Assembly (NCBI GenBank): GCA_002189105.1
Contig: NIOB01000019.1
Location: forward strand, 1-59,748
Length of the DNA: 59,748 nt
DNA from: Saccharibacillus soli
GTDB lineage: Bacteria; Bacillota; Bacilli; Paenibacillales; Paenibacillaceae
Reading direction: 5' to 3'
A program made the position numbers and the translations under genes. Shown piece after piece: positions 43,960 to 55,190 of this stretch (position 1 is the stretch's first letter; each line of letters opens with the position of its first letter). The notes beneath the pieces were generated by a model. The model ran no database searches. It was given only the letters and a program-made list of their open reading frames with translations, and was not told the DNA's origin.

Positions 43960-44427
43960 TTACTGACCGCCCTCGTCCTCACCCTGCTTGAGTTCTTCAT
44001 CGCCCAGAGGGAGTGTCAGCCCGATGCGAATCAGTTCTTCCAGCCGCCCCACCCGGCCGCTGTAATAGAGATACCCAGCCAGGCACTCCAGCGCGGTCGC
44101 ATGTCGATACTCCAGCACGTCCGCATTTTTCGGCACAGAACCGGACTTGGCGTTACGTCCCCGGCGGACGATGTCGGCTTCCTCTTCGTTCAGTTCGCTT
44201 TCGATCCGAAACAGCATCCGGGCCTGAGCGCCGGCGGAGACCAATTTGGTTGCCTCGCGGTGCAGGTGATGCGGCCGCAGATTGGTGTGGCCAATCAGAT
44301 ATTGACGAATGGCTACTTCGAAGATGGCATCGCCAATATAGGCAAGTACCAGCGGCGGCAGCAGCTTGGGTGGCTGGGACGGCGGGTAATCGAACAGCAG
44401 GCCTTCCGGCTTCTCGCGTTCCGTCAT
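43960..44427 (-). CDS. mrnC: Mini-ribonuclease III
   Basis: 155 aa RNase III catalytic domain without the dsRNA-binding domain. AYIGDAIFEV carries the catalytic Asp, and the second half has ATALECLAGYLYYSG. It matures both ends of 23S rRNA by cutting the stalk formed by its flanks; such flanks are visible at both ends of this window. Its ATG starts 1 nt after the cysS stop. Confidence 0.95.
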   Translation of the reverse strand: MTEREKPEGLLFDYPPSQPPKLLPPLVLAYIGDAIFEVAIRQYLIGHTNLRPHHLHREATKLVSAGAQARMLFRIESELNEEEADIVRRGRNAKSGSVPKNADVLEYRHATALECLAGYLYYSGRVGRLEELIRIGLTLPLGDEELKQGEDEGGQ

Positions 44428-44428
44428 C

Positions 44429-45832
44429 TTATTTTCTCCGCCATCTCATGCCCTGCGGCGTATCTTCCAGCAGGATTCCCTGCTCGGCAAGCAGATCGCG
44501 GATCTCATCGGAGCGGCTCCAGTTCTTCGCTTTACGCGCTTCCGTACGTTCGGCGATCAAGGCTTCCACTTGTTCATCCAGCAGTTCTGCTGCCGGCTCT
44601 GCTGCAATTCGCAGTACGCCATTCATTTTGCGGAACGTCTCCAGCAGGGCTTCTAGGTCGGCCTTGCGCGTGACTTCCTGGCGCAGCACCTGATTCGCTT
44701 CATTTACCCATTCAAACACGGCTGTTACCGCATCCGGTGTGTTGAAATCGTCATCCATTTTCGCATAGAAGTCATTCAGAACGGCTTCCAGCTTGCCTTG
44801 CAAGGATTCGCTTACGCCTTCCGTTCCCACGCTTGCCGTCTCCAGGCGATGCTGCACGGCACCTACCGCATTTTCAATACGCTCCACACTGTTCAATGAC
44901 TGCTGCATATTATCCGCGTTGAAGTTCAGGGGATTGCGGTAATGCGTGGACAGCACGAAGTAGCGCAGCGCTTCTTTTTTATACTGTCCGCGCAGTGCTT
45001 TAACCGTGATGCCGTTGCCCAGCGACTTGGACATTTTTTCATTATCGATATTCACGTAGCCGTTGTGCATCCAGTAGTTAGACAGCGGATGACCGCTCAG
45101 CGATTCCGATTGGGCGATCTCGCACTCATGGTGCGGGAACTGAAGATCCTGGCCGCCGCCGTGAATGTCCAGCGTGTCGCCCAGATAACGACGTGCCATC
45201 GCGGAGCATTCGATATGCCAGCCCGGACGTCCCGGTCCCCATGGGCTTTCCCAGGAGATTTCGCCCGGTTTCGCGCCTTTCCAGAGTACGAAGTCTTCCT
45301 GGCTCTCCTTGCGTGCATCAACTTCAATCCGAATACCGAACTGAAGCTGCTCCAGATTCTGACGGGACAGTTTGCCATACCCTTCAAAGCTTGATGTCCG
45401 GAAGTAGACGTCCCCGCCACTGGCATACGCATGGTTGGTATCCACCAGCTCGCCAATGAACGCGATGATGTCGTCCATGTTTTCCGTAACACGTGGGTTC
45501 AGCGTCGCTCTCTGCACACCCAGACCTTCCAGATCCTCGTAATACGCTGCGATAAACGTCTCCGCAACTTCCGGCACCGTCGTATTCATCGCTTCCGCTT
45601 TCCGAATCAGCTTGTCATCCACGTCCGTAAAGTTGGCTACGTAATTCACTTCATAGTTGCGGTCTTCCAGATAAGCTCGTACCACGTCAAAAAAGATCAT
45701 CGGACGCGCGTTACCAATATGAATGTAATCATATACGGTTGGACCGCATACATACATATTCACCTTGCCTGGATTGACCGGAACGAACTCTTCTTTTTCC
45801 CTCGACATCGTATTGTAGATTTGCAGGCTCAT
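44429..45832 (-). CDS. cysS: Cysteinyl-tRNA synthetase
   Basis: 467 aa class I enzyme. HIGN motif at 38-41 (YDYIHIGNARP), KMSKS near 266, and the zinc ligands including Cys29 (MYVCGPTVYD) and GWHIECSAM. Follows cysE by 25 nt and is controlled by the same Cys T-box. Confidence 0.98.
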   Translation of the reverse strand: MSLQIYNTMSREKEEFVPVNPGKVNMYVCGPTVYDYIHIGNARPMIFFDVVRAYLEDRNYEVNYVANFTDVDDKLIRKAEAMNTTVPEVAETFIAAYYEDLEGLGVQRATLNPRVTENMDDIIAFIGELVDTNHAYASGGDVYFRTSSFEGYGKLSRQNLEQLQFGIRIEVDARKESQEDFVLWKGAKPGEISWESPWGPGRPGWHIECSAMARRYLGDTLDIHGGGQDLQFPHHECEIAQSESLSGHPLSNYWMHNGYVNIDNEKMSKSLGNGITVKALRGQYKKEALRYFVLSTHYRNPLNFNADNMQQSLNSVERIENAVGAVQHRLETASVGTEGVSESLQGKLEAVLNDFYAKMDDDFNTPDAVTAVFEWVNEANQVLRQEVTRKADLEALLETFRKMNGVLRIAAEPAAELLDEQVEALIAERTEARKAKNWSRSDEIRDLLAEQGILLEDTPQGMRWRRK

Positions 45833-45857
45833 TTCTCCACATTCCTCTCCATCTCAT

Positions 45858-46538
45858 TTACATCTTGCCGTCTCCGTTACCCGCTGCACGCGGCGGCTCA
45901 CCATAAGCCTCTCTGCGCACCTGCTCCAGCTCCCGTTGAAGCTCGCCAATCTGACGCCGCAGCTCGCAGATCGCGTCATGCGAAGGGTCGGGCATCTGAT
46001 GGCTGAGGCGATCCACCTTGCGTCCATGCTGACGAACAATCTGGCCGGGAATCCCCACGACCGTACTGTTTGGCGGAACTTCCTTTAACACCACCGAATT
46101 GGAACCGATATTGCTCTGATCGCCAATCTTGATGGAACCCAGCACCTTCGCGCCCGAACCCACTACGACATTGTTGCCAATCGTCGGATGCCGCTTGCCC
46201 TTTTCCTTGCCGGTTCCTCCAAGCGTAACGCCCTGATAGATGACGACATCATCGCCGATCTCGCAGGTTTCCCCAATGACCACACCCATGCCATGGTCGA
46301 TAAACAGCCTTTTGCCAATCGTAGCGCCTGGATGAATTTCGATCCCTGTGAAAAAGCGGCCGATCTGCGAGACAAATCTCGCCAGGGTAAAACGCCGCCA
46401 TTTATACAGCTTGTGTGCGATCCGATGCGCCCAGATGGCATGCAGCCCCGAATAGGTAAACACGACTTCAAACATACTCCTCGCCGCCGGATCGTTATCA
46501 AATACCGCACGGATATCGGACTTCATCGATTTGAACAT
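45858..46538 (-). CDS. cysE: Serine O-acetyltransferase
   Basis: 226 aa left-handed beta-helix enzyme making O-acetylserine, the carbon skeleton for cysteine. Hexapeptide-repeat region [20 protein letters not shown] and [16 protein letters not shown] are present. The C terminus is longer than usual, with a charged helix ([20 protein letters not shown]). GAGGAAG precedes the ATG. First gene after the T-box, so synthesis rises when tRNA-Cys is uncharged. Confidence 0.96.
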   Translation of the reverse strand: MFKSMKSDIRAVFDNDPAARSMFEVVFTYSGLHAIWAHRIAHKLYKWRRFTLARFVSQIGRFFTGIEIHPGATIGKRLFIDHGMGVVIGETCEIGDDVVIYQGVTLGGTGKEKGKRHPTIGNNVVVGSGAKVLGSIKIGDQSNIGSNSVVLKEVPPNSTVVGIPGQIVRQHGRKVDRLSHQMPDPSHDAICELRRQIGELQRELEQVRREAYGEPPRAAGNGDGKM

Positions 46539-46560
46539 GCCGCTTCCTCGCTTCCATTGC

Positions 46561-46907
46561 CCAAAATAAAAAACGCCTCGGCAGCATCATGCTGCAGAGG
46601 CGTTCGACCGCGGTTCCACTCTGCTTGGACTTCATCCAATCCCTTGGAAAGTCCATCTCGTTCAAAGTCCGTAACGGGGACTGGCCGGCGGATTCTAGCC
46701 TTGCGCCATACACGTGAAGGGTTCAAATCCGCTGCTCCCAGGCGCATTTCCGTCTGACGCTCCGGACGACTCTCAGCTCCCCGCCGCCTGACTCCGATGA
46801 GCCTTGCAGCGTTCGGCCGTCCTCTCTGGGGATGCGGCGTACGACGTACTTCTCCTGTTCTTCGCTATAGAAATATTCGATTAAAGACGATATGGGATAG
46901 ATCTTGT
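46561..46907 (-). promoter_or_regulatory. Cysteine T-box riboswitch of cysE-cysS
   Basis: The ~345-nt leader ends in the T-box motif TGGAACCGCGG (46608-46618) and a terminator AACGCCTC...GAGGCGTT followed by TTTTTT (46567-46604). The candidate specifier codon is TGC (46744-46746) in GAAATGCGCC. UGGA pairs with the 3' UCCA expected for tRNA-Cys. Uncharged tRNA-Cys would stabilise the antiterminator and switch on cysE-cysS. The interval 46539-47031 holds this leader and its promoter. Confidence 0.93.
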
Positions 46908-46913
46908 TTAGCC

Positions 46914-46942
46914 ATTATAAACGAAACCCTGCGGTCTGACAA
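46914..46942 (-). promoter_or_regulatory. Promoter of the T-box leader and cysE operon
   Basis: Minus-strand TTGTCA (46937-46942), 17-nt spacer, TATAAT (46914-46919), ~90 bp after gltX. Confidence 0.85.
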
Positions 46943-47031
46943 TCGTTTGTATCCGGGTTAAGCAAGGATGTTCTTAAGGGCCAAGTATGTTCGCAGCATG
47001 TCGATTCCGCCGAATTCAAGCCCGATTCTTC

Positions 47032-48489
47032 TTAGGCCGTCTGAGCTTTCAGACGTTCGATGACCGTATCCTTGCCCAGCAGATAGATCGTCTGATTCAG
47101 ATCGCGGCCGTGCATCTGTCCGGTGAGTGCCACACGGATCGGCATGAACAACTGCTTGCCCTTGACGCCGTTCTCCTTCTGCACTTCCTTAATCAGCGCA
47201 GCCATCCGTTCCGGCGTAAACTCGTCGGAAGCTTCGACTTTGGCCAGGAAAGCACGGAGTGCAATCGGAGCTTTTTCATCAGCCAGCACTTCGCGTTCCT
47301 CGTCGCCGAACTCGATGTCCTGACGGAAGAACATCTCCGACAGCTTCACGATGTCCGAAGCGGCGTTCATCTGCTCCTGATACAGCGCGATGAGACGTTC
47401 CGCCCAATCCCGCTGCGCTGCGTCGAGACTTTCCGGCAGCAGGCCGGCCTTTTGCAGATGCGGAATGGCAAGATCGGCAATCCGCTTGGGGTCGGCGTTC
47501 TTGATGTAATGGTTGTTGATATGCGCCAGCTTGTGCGGATCGAATACCGCTGGGCTCTTGGACAGGCGGTTGGCGTTGAAGATCGAGATCAACTGTTCAC
47601 GGTCGAAGATCTCTTCTTCGCCTTCCGGCGACCAGCCGAGCAGCGCGATGAAGTTGAACATGGCTTCCGGCAGATAACCCAGTTCTTCATACTGCGAGAT
47701 AAACTGAATGATCGATTCGTTCCGCTTGCTCAGTTTCTTGTGGTCGTCACCGACGATCAACGTCATATGTGCGAAGCGTGGGGCTTCCCAGCCCAGCGCT
47801 TCGTAGATCATCAGTTGGCGCGGAGTGTTGGAGATGTGATCTTCGCCGCGCAGGACGTGCGAGATCTTCATCAGGTAGTCGTCCACGACAACGGCGAAGT
47901 TGTACGTCGGAATCCCGTCACGTTTGACAATAACGAAGTCGCCCGTGTCTTCTGTGGTAAAGGAAATTTCGCCCTTAACCATATCATCGAACGTGTACGT
48001 CTTGTTCTCCGGTACACGGAAACGTACGCTTGGTACGCGGCCTTCCGCTTCAAACGCTTGACGCTGCTCCGGCGTAAGATCCCGGTGCTTGCCGGAATAA
48101 CGCGGCGTCTGCCCCGCAGCGGTCTGTTCTTCGCGCTCTTTTTCCAACTCTTCTTCCGTGCAGTAGCAGAGGTAAGCCAGTCCCTTGTCGAGCAGCTCCT
48201 GCCAGTAGGTTTTATAGATGTCGAGACGTTCGGTCTGACGGTAAGGTCCGTATTCCCCGCCGATGTCGATGCTTTCGTCCCATGTGATGCCGAGCCATTT
48301 CATATATTTCAGTTGGCTCTCTTCACCGCCAGCCACATTTCGCTTGACGTCGGTGTCTTCGATGCGGACGATGAACTTCCCGCCCTGGTTGCGTGCAAAT
48401 AGATAATTGAACAATGCCGTTCTGGCGTTCCCGATATGCAGATGTCCGGTTGGACTTGGTGCATAGCGTACGCGTACTTCGTTAGTCAT
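47032..48489 (-). CDS. gltX: Glutamyl-tRNA synthetase
   Basis: 485 aa class I enzyme with [11 protein letters not shown] (HIGH, residues 11-21) and KLSKR near 251 in place of KMSKS. Bacillota enzymes of this type usually charge both tRNA-Glu and tRNA-Gln, the latter corrected by GatCAB. Between ispF and cysE as in B. subtilis. Confidence 0.97.
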   Translation of the reverse strand: MTNEVRVRYAPSPTGHLHIGNARTALFNYLFARNQGGKFIVRIEDTDVKRNVAGGEESQLKYMKWLGITWDESIDIGGEYGPYRQTERLDIYKTYWQELLDKGLAYLCYCTEEELEKEREEQTAAGQTPRYSGKHRDLTPEQRQAFEAEGRVPSVRFRVPENKTYTFDDMVKGEISFTTEDTGDFVIVKRDGIPTYNFAVVVDDYLMKISHVLRGEDHISNTPRQLMIYEALGWEAPRFAHMTLIVGDDHKKLSKRNESIIQFISQYEELGYLPEAMFNFIALLGWSPEGEEEIFDREQLISIFNANRLSKSPAVFDPHKLAHINNHYIKNADPKRIADLAIPHLQKAGLLPESLDAAQRDWAERLIALYQEQMNAASDIVKLSEMFFRQDIEFGDEEREVLADEKAPIALRAFLAKVEASDEFTPERMAALIKEVQKENGVKGKQLFMPIRVALTGQMHGRDLNQTIYLLGKDTVIERLKAQTA

Positions 48490-48513
48490 GATTGTCTTCC
48501 TCCCGTGTCGTTT

Positions 48514-49014
48514 CTAAACAGCCTTTTCCGATGATAGCATACCCTTCGTCAGGCAAACAACGGCCTGTGCCGCAATCCCTTCGCCTCTACCGGTGAAACC
48601 GAGCCACTCCGTTGTCGTCGCCTTCACGTTGATCTGCGACTCTTCTGCGTTCAGGGCGCGGGCAATAACGGTCACCATCTGTGGAATATAAGGCGCCATC
48701 TTGGGCTGCTGCGCGATGATCGTCGCATCCAGATTACCCAGGACATAACCGCGCTCCGTGGCCATCTCCCAGACGCGTTCCAGCAGCTTCACGCTGTCCG
48801 CGTCTTTGAAAGCCGGATCGGTATCGGGAAAATGACGACCGATGTCGCCCAGCGCCAGTGCACCCAGAATGGCATCGCTGATCGTATGCAGCAGCACGTC
48901 GGCGTCCGAGTGGCCGAGCAGCCCTTTTTCATGAGGGATGGTTACGCCGCCGATGATGCAGGGCCTGCCTTCTGTTAATTGATGCACGTCAAACCCTTGT
49001 CCCACTCTAATCAT
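48514..49014 (-). CDS. ispF: 2-C-methyl-D-erythritol 2,4-cyclodiphosphate synthase
   Basis: 166 aa, [20 protein letters not shown] with the zinc ligands Asp and His, then [20 protein letters not shown]. It catalyses step five of the MEP isoprenoid pathway. Its ATG overlaps the ispD stop by 4 nt (ATGA), giving translational coupling. Confidence 0.97.
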   Translation of the reverse strand: MIRVGQGFDVHQLTEGRPCIIGGVTIPHEKGLLGHSDADVLLHTISDAILGALALGDIGRHFPDTDPAFKDADSVKLLERVWEMATERGYVLGNLDATIIAQQPKMAPYIPQMVTVIARALNAEESQINVKATTTEWLGFTGRGEGIAAQAVVCLTKGMLSSEKAV

Positions 49015-49709
49015 GCTTCTCTCTCCTTCATTTGCGCCTGGAGCAGGAACTCCGCATAATCGAGATCCTCCGGCGTCGTAATCTTGATATTGGTATAATC
49101 GCCCTGCGCTACGTTCACAGGAATCCCCAGACGTTCTGCCAGCATGGAATCATCCGTACCAAGGAACCCTTCCTGCGCCGCCCGTTCGTGAGCCAGCAGC
49201 AGTTCCTGTGTACGGAAGCCTTGAGGCGTCTGGATCGCCCAGAGCAGACTGCGATCAGGAGTATCCACAATCGTTCCCTCCGTTACAGCCTTGATGGTGT
49301 CTTTGACCGGCACCGCCAAGACCGCCGCACCGCTGCGCTGCATTTCTTCATAACACACTGCGATGTCTGTTTCTCGTACAAAAGGTCTTACGCCATCATG
49401 CACCATCACCCACGGTGCCTGCGCCTCTTTCAGACCCTCATAAACAGAATGTTGGCGCTCTGCTCCTCCGGCGACGACCTTGGTGACGAGCGGGCAGCCG
49501 GCTTCCTCAATATAGCGGCTGCAGCGCTCAACGTCGGCAGCCCCGGTGACCACAATGATCTCCGCAGTCGCACCAAAGCGCCCGAAGGTCTCGATCGCCC
49601 GGAGAAACAGCGGACGACCGCCCAATTCGAGAAACTGTTTGCTTTCCGCCGTACCCATCCGTGAACCACGACCGGCTGCGACCACGATGACACTCAAATT
49701 CCGTTCCAT
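49011..49709 (-). CDS. ispD: 2-C-methyl-D-erythritol 4-phosphate cytidylyltransferase
   Basis: 232 aa, with [23 protein letters not shown]-binding loop and [11 protein letters not shown]. Third step of the MEP pathway. The start at 49709 (MERNLSV) fits the family; the frame is open to 49775 but a candidate -10 lies within that extension. In B. subtilis yacL precedes ispD; here no yacL is present. Confidence 0.93.
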   Translation of the reverse strand: MERNLSVIVVAAGRGSRMGTAESKQFLELGGRPLFLRAIETFGRFGATAEIIVVTGAADVERCSRYIEEAGCPLVTKVVAGGAERQHSVYEGLKEAQAPWVMVHDGVRPFVRETDIAVCYEEMQRSGAAVLAVPVKDTIKAVTEGTIVDTPDRSLLWAIQTPQGFRTQELLLAHERAAQEGFLGTDDSMLAERLGIPVNVAQGDYTNIKITTPEDLDYAEFLLQAQMKEREA

Positions 49710-49759
49710 TGCTTCCAGCCCCGCCTTTATGCCTTTTTCGCTATTTTCCGCGTCTATTA

Positions 49760-49765
49760 AGTATA
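49760..49765 (-). promoter_or_regulatory. Candidate -10 element for ispD-ispF-gltX
   Basis: TATACT on the minus strand, ~50 bp before ispD and after the disA terminator. The nearest -35-like TTGTAG is 20 nt upstream, which is too far; so only weak support. Confidence 0.35.
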
Positions 49766-49824
49766 CCCGCAGCAAGCATGGAAAACTACAATCTCTCCTG
49801 AAAACTTAAGTACCGCCGAAAAAA

Positions 49825-49866
49825 CAACGAACAAAACAACAAGCGCCTTCCCGGAGGAAGGCGCTG
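49825..49866 (-). terminator. Terminator of disA
   Basis: Minus-strand AGCGCCTTCC / GGAAGGCGCT, 10 bp with a TCCG loop, then TGTTGTTTTGTT. Confidence 0.82.
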
Positions 49867-49919
49867 TAAGCTCCTGCTTGATGCAGCAGATGGTTAAACG
49901 AAACAGCTGGGCGAAATCG

Positions 49920-50993
49920 CTAGACCTGACGGTCGATGAAGACCTGATCCTGCAAGCGGCGCAGGCCTTCCTTGATCGTGCGTGCACGTGCGCCTCCGAT
50001 CCCATCCACCTCGTCCAATTCTTCCAGTTCTGCCCGAACGACATGTCCCAATTTGCCAAAATGCTCGGTCAAATTATGCACAATGACATTCGGCAGGCGA
50101 GGAATCTTGCTCAGGACTCGATAGCCCCGAGGGGTCAGCATCTCGTCGGTCACCGAAGTCTGTGCCGGATAACCGAGCAGGCGTACGATATGCGCGGTAT
50201 CGAGCAGTTCTTCGTCCGTGGAGCGGCGCAGTGCGTTCAGCACATCCTTGATCCGATCCTCGCCGCTCTGCGCAACATAGTCTTTCAGCAAAAGGGCCAC
50301 TTCGCGTTCCGTATTGCCGACCAGCTCCTCCATCTGCATGGCGATCAGACGGCCTTCATTGCCAAGCTCGCTGACATAACGCTGAATCTCCGTCTTGATG
50401 CGCAGCACCATCTCCACACGGCGGATCACGCCCACCACTTCGCCCAGCGTAACCATCTCTTCAAACTCCGAGGCCGTCAGGTTGGTCATCGCCTGTGTCA
50501 GTACCGCTTTGTATCGCTCAAGCGTCTGAATGGCCTGGTTAGCCTTGGTCAGAATGACACCGACCTCTTTCAGCGTGTAGCGCAGACTGCCCAGATAGAG
50601 CGTGATGAGGTTTCGCCTCTGGGAAATGGATACGACCAGCTTACCGGTCTGCTTGGCAACACGCTCGGCCGTCCGGTGGCGAATCCCCGTCTCCGACGAC
50701 GAGATCGCCGGGTCAGGAATCAACTGCGTATTCGCGTACAGGATGCGCTTGAGGTCTTCGCTCAAGATAATGGCGCCATCCATCTTCGCCAATTCATAGA
50801 GATAGTTGGGCGAAAAGTCGCAGTTGATGGAGAAGCCGCCATCTACCACTTCCATCACTTCCGGGCTGTAGCCAACGACGATCAGGGCGCCGGTCTTGGC
50901 CCGCAGTACGTTCTCAAGCCCGTCGCGGAACGGTGCGCCCGGGGCGACGAGCTTGAGCAGCTCGTTCATTTTTACGGATTCCGATTCTTTCAT
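49920..50993 (-). CDS. disA: DNA integrity scanning protein, diadenylate cyclase DisA
   Basis: 357 aa. The cyclase domain has DGA (Asp72-Ala74) and RHR (Arg105-Arg107) motifs that make c-di-AMP from two ATP. A helical linker leads to a C-terminal helix-hairpin-helix ([15 protein letters not shown]) for branched DNA. GGAGG precedes the ATG. 38 nt after radA, likely co-transcribed with it; RadA is known to modulate DisA in B. subtilis. Confidence 0.97.
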   Translation of the reverse strand: MKESESVKMNELLKLVAPGAPFRDGLENVLRAKTGALIVVGYSPEVMEVVDGGFSINCDFSPNYLYELAKMDGAIILSEDLKRILYANTQLIPDPAISSSETGIRHRTAERVAKQTGKLVVSISQRRNLITLYLGSLRYTLKEVGVILTKANQAIQTLERYKAVLTQAMTNLTASEFEEMVTLGEVVGVIRRVEMVLRIKTEIQRYVSELGNEGRLIAMQMEELVGNTEREVALLLKDYVAQSGEDRIKDVLNALRRSTDEELLDTAHIVRLLGYPAQTSVTDEMLTPRGYRVLSKIPRLPNVIVHNLTEHFGKLGHVVRAELEELDEVDGIGGARARTIKEGLRRLQDQVFIDRQV

Positions 50994-51031
50994 TGCCTGC
51001 CTCCCCCTGCATCGACCCCCTGGTCAACGCT

Positions 51032-52411
51032 TTACTCTAGCGCTGCTTTTAGCGCCTGCGAAACGGTTTCAACCCCGATCAGCTCAATGCCCTTGGGAGG
51101 TTTCCATCCCTTGAGGCTTTTTGCAGGCAGGATCACCCGCTTGAAGCCCAGCTTCTGGGCTTCCTTGACCCGCTGTTCGGCTCGCGCCACCGCACGAACC
51201 TCACCCGTCAGGCCAATCTCGCCAAACACGGCGTCATACGGCCGTGTCGGCTTATCCTGTACACTGGATGCAATGCTGACCGCAATCGCCAAGTCCACTG
51301 CCGGTTCGTCCAGCCGGACGCCCCCTGCCACGTTGACGTAAGCATCCTGCGTCTGCATATACAGACCCATTCTTTTTTCCAATACGGCGATAATCAGATT
51401 TAACCGGTTGTAATCAATGCCCGTACCCATCCGCCGTGGTGATGGGAAATGGGTCGTCGCCACCAGCGCCTGAATCTCAACCAGCACCGGGCGGGTTCCC
51501 TCCATGCTGGCCACAACCGTCGTGCCCGACACTCCCATCGCCCGCTCGGACAGGAATAACTCCGAAGGATTGGTCACTTCGTCCAACCCCTGCTCACGCA
51601 TTTCAAAGATCCCCATCTCGTTCGTCGAACCGAAGCGGTTCTTCACCGCCCGCAGAATTCGATACGTATGATGGCGTTCGCCTTCAAAATACAGCACACA
51701 GTCCACCATATGCTCCAGCATACGTGGACCGGCAATCGCGCCTTCCTTCGTTACGTGGCCGACCAGTACGATCGCAATGCCGCCATTCTTGGCGAGACGC
51801 ATGAACCGCGCCGTACATTCACGTACCTGCGACACGCTGCCCGGCGCGCTGGTGACATCCGGCTGATACACCGTCTGAATGGAATCGATAACCAGAAAAT
51901 CAGGCGCGATCTGTTCGATTGACTGCTCAATCTGCTCCATATTGCTCTCGCAGAGTACATAAAGCTGGGCAGACAATGCACCCAGACGTTCCGCTCTCAG
52001 CTTCGTCTGCTTCACCGATTCCTCACCGGAAATATACAGAACTTTCAATCCGGATGCAGCCAGTGAATGAGAAGTCTGCAAGAGCAGCGTCGATTTGCCA
52101 ATGCCCGGATCTCCGCCGACGAGAATCAATGAACCTGGAACCACCCCTCCTCCAAGGACACGGTTCAATTCACCAATCTTCGTATCGACGCGAGGTTCCT
52201 GCCCGCCTTCAATATCCACAATGGACTGCGGTTTGGTTGCTCCCTGAAAAAGGGAAGAGTTCATGCCGCTCATTCCCTGTGTTTTGACGCCGCTGCTGAC
52301 CGTCTCCTCCACCATCGAGTTCCACGATTGGCAGCCGGGACATTTCCCATACCATTTTGGCGACTCGTAGCCACATTCGGTGCAATAAAACTTCGTTTTT
52401 GTCTTGGCCAT
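51032..52411 (-). CDS. radA: DNA repair protein RadA
   Basis: 459 aa. Zinc finger Cys10, Cys13, Cys24, Cys27; RecA-like ATPase with [14 protein letters not shown] motif ([13 protein letters not shown]); C-terminal Lon-protease-like domain ([20 protein letters not shown]). It is a branch-migration helicase in recombination. It starts a new transcript after the clpC terminator, unlike B. subtilis where it belongs to the ctsR operon. Confidence 0.97.
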   Translation of the reverse strand: MAKTKTKFYCTECGYESPKWYGKCPGCQSWNSMVEETVSSGVKTQGMSGMNSSLFQGATKPQSIVDIEGGQEPRVDTKIGELNRVLGGGVVPGSLILVGGDPGIGKSTLLLQTSHSLAASGLKVLYISGEESVKQTKLRAERLGALSAQLYVLCESNMEQIEQSIEQIAPDFLVIDSIQTVYQPDVTSAPGSVSQVRECTARFMRLAKNGGIAIVLVGHVTKEGAIAGPRMLEHMVDCVLYFEGERHHTYRILRAVKNRFGSTNEMGIFEMREQGLDEVTNPSELFLSERAMGVSGTTVVASMEGTRPVLVEIQALVATTHFPSPRRMGTGIDYNRLNLIIAVLEKRMGLYMQTQDAYVNVAGGVRLDEPAVDLAIAVSIASSVQDKPTRPYDAVFGEIGLTGEVRAVARAEQRVKEAQKLGFKRVILPAKSLKGWKPPKGIELIGVETVSQALKAALE

Positions 52412-52554
52412 GGATCTCCTCTCTCACCGGTTTCCCGGTATTCCGAAACCGTCCGTTCGCCTCCGGCATACGGAAGGCCCTGCCTCTAAAAGTTTATCAT
52501 TTATCGCTTACAAAAGTAAGAGGAACGCGTTTCCATAACCTCGCCCATCAAGCG

Positions 52555-52591
52555 AAAAAAGCCAGGCCGCGAAAACGAATTTTCGCAGCCT
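52555..52591 (-). terminator. Terminator of clpC
   Basis: Minus-strand AGGCTGCGAAAA / TTTTCGCGGCCT, 12 bp with one T-G pair, then TGGCTTTTTTC. The interval 52412-52721 holds this terminator and the radA upstream region, where TAAACT (near 52474) is a possible -10 without a good -35. Confidence 0.88.
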
Positions 52592-52721
52592 AGCTTGAGC
52601 GGCCGGCAGACCGAAGGAGCGCAAAGCGTCGCCCGGTCTTGGGCCTGATTGAATCAAAGCTTGCCCTGTTCACACAGGGGCTGGCCTCTTATTTACGATT
52701 ATCCTCTCGGACTCTCGCGGA

Positions 52722-55190
52722 TTATTTCTCCGACTTCTCTACGGATACGACCGGCTCCGATTGTTCTTCGCCTTTCTCTACCGTCAGTGCGCCATCCTTC
52801 TCGTCGATCAGAAGGAAGTCACCCTTGGCTACCCGCCCCGTCAGCAGTTCCTCGGACAGACGGTCCTCGATATGCTTCTGGATCGCCCGGCGCAGCGGAC
52901 GTGCGCCATAGGCCGGATCGTAGCCTTCCTTGGCCAGGAACGCTTTCGCTTCGTCAGTCAGCTTGAAGTTCACGCCATATTCGTTCAGGCGTTTACGAAG
53001 TTCTTCGGACATCAGCGTCACGATCTGTCCGATATGCTTCTCTTCCAGCGAGTGGAAGACGATCACTTCGTCGATCCGGTTCAGGAACTCTGGACGGAAG
53101 CTCTTTTTCAGCTCATCCATCACTTTGCCCTTCATGTTGCTGTATTCCGCTCCGCTATCGACCGCAGCCGTGAAGCCCAGTGTCGAGTTGCGGCGGATAG
53201 CGTCCGCCCCCACGTTCGAGGTCAGGATAATCAGCGTATTGCGGAAGTCCACGACGCGGCCTTTGGAATCGGTCAGACGTCCGTCTTCCAGAACTTGAAG
53301 CAGGATGTTGAACACTTCAGGGTGCGCTTTTTCAATCTCGTCCAGCAGGACAACGGAATATGGCTTGCGGCGAACCTTCTCGGTCAATTGACCGCCTTCT
53401 TCGTAGCCCACGTATCCTGGAGGTGCTCCGACCAGACGGGACGTGGAATGTTTCTCCATGTATTCCGACATGTCGATACGGATGACGGCATTTTCGTCGC
53501 CAAACATCGCTTCAGCCAGCGCACGCGCCAGTTCCGTCTTACCTACCCCTGTAGGACCGAGGAAGATAAACGAACCCATCGGACGCTTAGGATCTTTGAG
53601 TCCGGCACGGGCACGGCGGATCGCACGGCTCACGGCAACCACTGCTTCATCCTGACCAATTACTCGGTCATGCAGCAGAGATTCCATGTTGAGCAGACGC
53701 TCCGTTTCCTCTTCCTTCAGCTTGGTAACCGGTACACCCGTCCAGTTGCTCACGACGTCTGCAATATCTTCCGGCGTCACTTCGGAATCGGTACGGCCCT
53801 GTTTTTCTTTCCACTGGTTGCGTGTCATCTCCAGCTCTTCGCGGATCTTCTGCTCGGTATCACGCAGGGCAGCCGCTTTCTCGAACTCCTGGCTCTGAAC
53901 CGCAGAATCCTTCTCCTTGCGGATGTCTTCCAGACGGTTCTCCAGCTGTTTAAGATTTGGCGGTACCGTATACGTGTGGAGCCTTACTTTGGAGCCCGCT
54001 TCGTCGATCAGGTCGATCGCTTTGTCCGGCAGGAAGCGATCTGTAATATAGCGATCGGACAGCTTAACCGCTTGAATGATCGCTTCGTCCGTAATCTTCA
54101 CGCGGTGATGCGCTTCGTAACGGTCACGCAGACCCATGAGGATCTGAATCGCTTCATCCACGGACGGCTGATCCACCGTAATGGGTTGGAAACGACGTTC
54201 CAGGGCGGCATCCTTTTCGATATATTTGCGGTATTCATCCAGGGTTGTTGCCCCGATGCACTGAAGCTCACCGCGAGCCAGAGCGGGCTTGAGAATGTTG
54301 GAAGCGTCGATTGCCCCTTCTGCGCCGCCTGCCCCGATCAGGGTATGCAGTTCGTCGATGAACAGGATGACATTACCGGCTTGACGAATCTCGTCCATGA
54401 TCTTCTTGAGACGATCTTCAAATTCACCCCGGTATTTGGTTCCGGCTACGACCGAACCCATATCCAGCGTCATGACGCGTTTTTCGCGCAGTGTCTCCGG
54501 AATCTCGTTGTTGACGATCTTCTGGGCCAGGCCCTCGGCAATCGCTGTTTTACCTACCCCCGGTTCGCCAATCAACACCGGATTGTTTTTGGTCCGGCGG
54601 CTGAGCACCTGAATCACGCGCTCAATTTCTTTGCTGCGGCCAATAACCGGGTCGATGTTGCCATCTTTGGCATAAGCGGTCAGGTCACGTGCCAGGCTGT
54701 CCAGCGTAGGCGTGCTCACGTTAGCCGGTGTTCCGTGATGGCTGGATACCGCTTCGCTGCTGCCCAGCAGTTGGAGTACCTGTTGGCGTGCCTTGTTCAG
54801 GCTGATGCCCAGGTTATTCAGCACACGTGCCGCTACCCCTTCGCCTTCACGGATCAGACCCAGCAGGATATGCTCAGTACCGACATAGGTGTGACCAAGT
54901 TTCCGAGCTTCATCCATGGACAGCTCGATCACTTTTTTCGCACGAGGCGTGTAGGCAATATTGGTTGGCTGCTCCTGACCGCGTCCGATCAACGTCTCGA
55001 CTTCGTTCTGGATCTGCTCCAGTCCAAGCCCCAGGCCGATCAGCGCTTTGGCTGCAATCCCTTCGCCTTCACGAATCAAGCCCAGCAGGATATGTTCGGT
55101 GCCAATGTTGTTATGTCCCAGCCTCACCGCTTCTTCCTGAGCGAGAGCCAGAACCTTTTGTGCGCGTTCCGTAAATCTGCCAAACATCAT
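52722..55190 (-). CDS. clpC: ATP-dependent Clp protease ATPase subunit ClpC
   Basis: 822 aa Hsp100 unfoldase. Two Clp-N repeats (about 1-140), D1 Walker A GEPGVGKT near 206, UVR/M-domain around 420-455, D2 GPTGVGKT near 541. The start [13 protein letters not shown] at 55190 follows GGAGG by 10 nt and matches the B. subtilis N terminus. It works with ClpP and needs MecA or McsB as adaptor. A 193-bp gap after mcsB separates it from the rest of the ctsR operon. Confidence 0.97.
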   Translation of the reverse strand: MMFGRFTERAQKVLALAQEEAVRLGHNNIGTEHILLGLIREGEGIAAKALIGLGLGLEQIQNEVETLIGRGQEQPTNIAYTPRAKKVIELSMDEARKLGHTYVGTEHILLGLIREGEGVAARVLNNLGISLNKARQQVLQLLGSSEAVSSHHGTPANVSTPTLDSLARDLTAYAKDGNIDPVIGRSKEIERVIQVLSRRTKNNPVLIGEPGVGKTAIAEGLAQKIVNNEIPETLREKRVMTLDMGSVVAGTKYRGEFEDRLKKIMDEIRQAGNVILFIDELHTLIGAGGAEGAIDASNILKPALARGELQCIGATTLDEYRKYIEKDAALERRFQPITVDQPSVDEAIQILMGLRDRYEAHHRVKITDEAIIQAVKLSDRYITDRFLPDKAIDLIDEAGSKVRLHTYTVPPNLKQLENRLEDIRKEKDSAVQSQEFEKAAALRDTEQKIREELEMTRNQWKEKQGRTDSEVTPEDIADVVSNWTGVPVTKLKEEETERLLNMESLLHDRVIGQDEAVVAVSRAIRRARAGLKDPKRPMGSFIFLGPTGVGKTELARALAEAMFGDENAVIRIDMSEYMEKHSTSRLVGAPPGYVGYEEGGQLTEKVRRKPYSVVLLDEIEKAHPEVFNILLQVLEDGRLTDSKGRVVDFRNTLIILTSNVGADAIRRNSTLGFTAAVDSGAEYSNMKGKVMDELKKSFRPEFLNRIDEVIVFHSLEEKHIGQIVTLMSEELRKRLNEYGVNFKLTDEAKAFLAKEGYDPAYGARPLRRAIQKHIEDRLSEELLTGRVAKGDFLLIDEKDGALTVEKGEEQSEPVVSVEKSEK

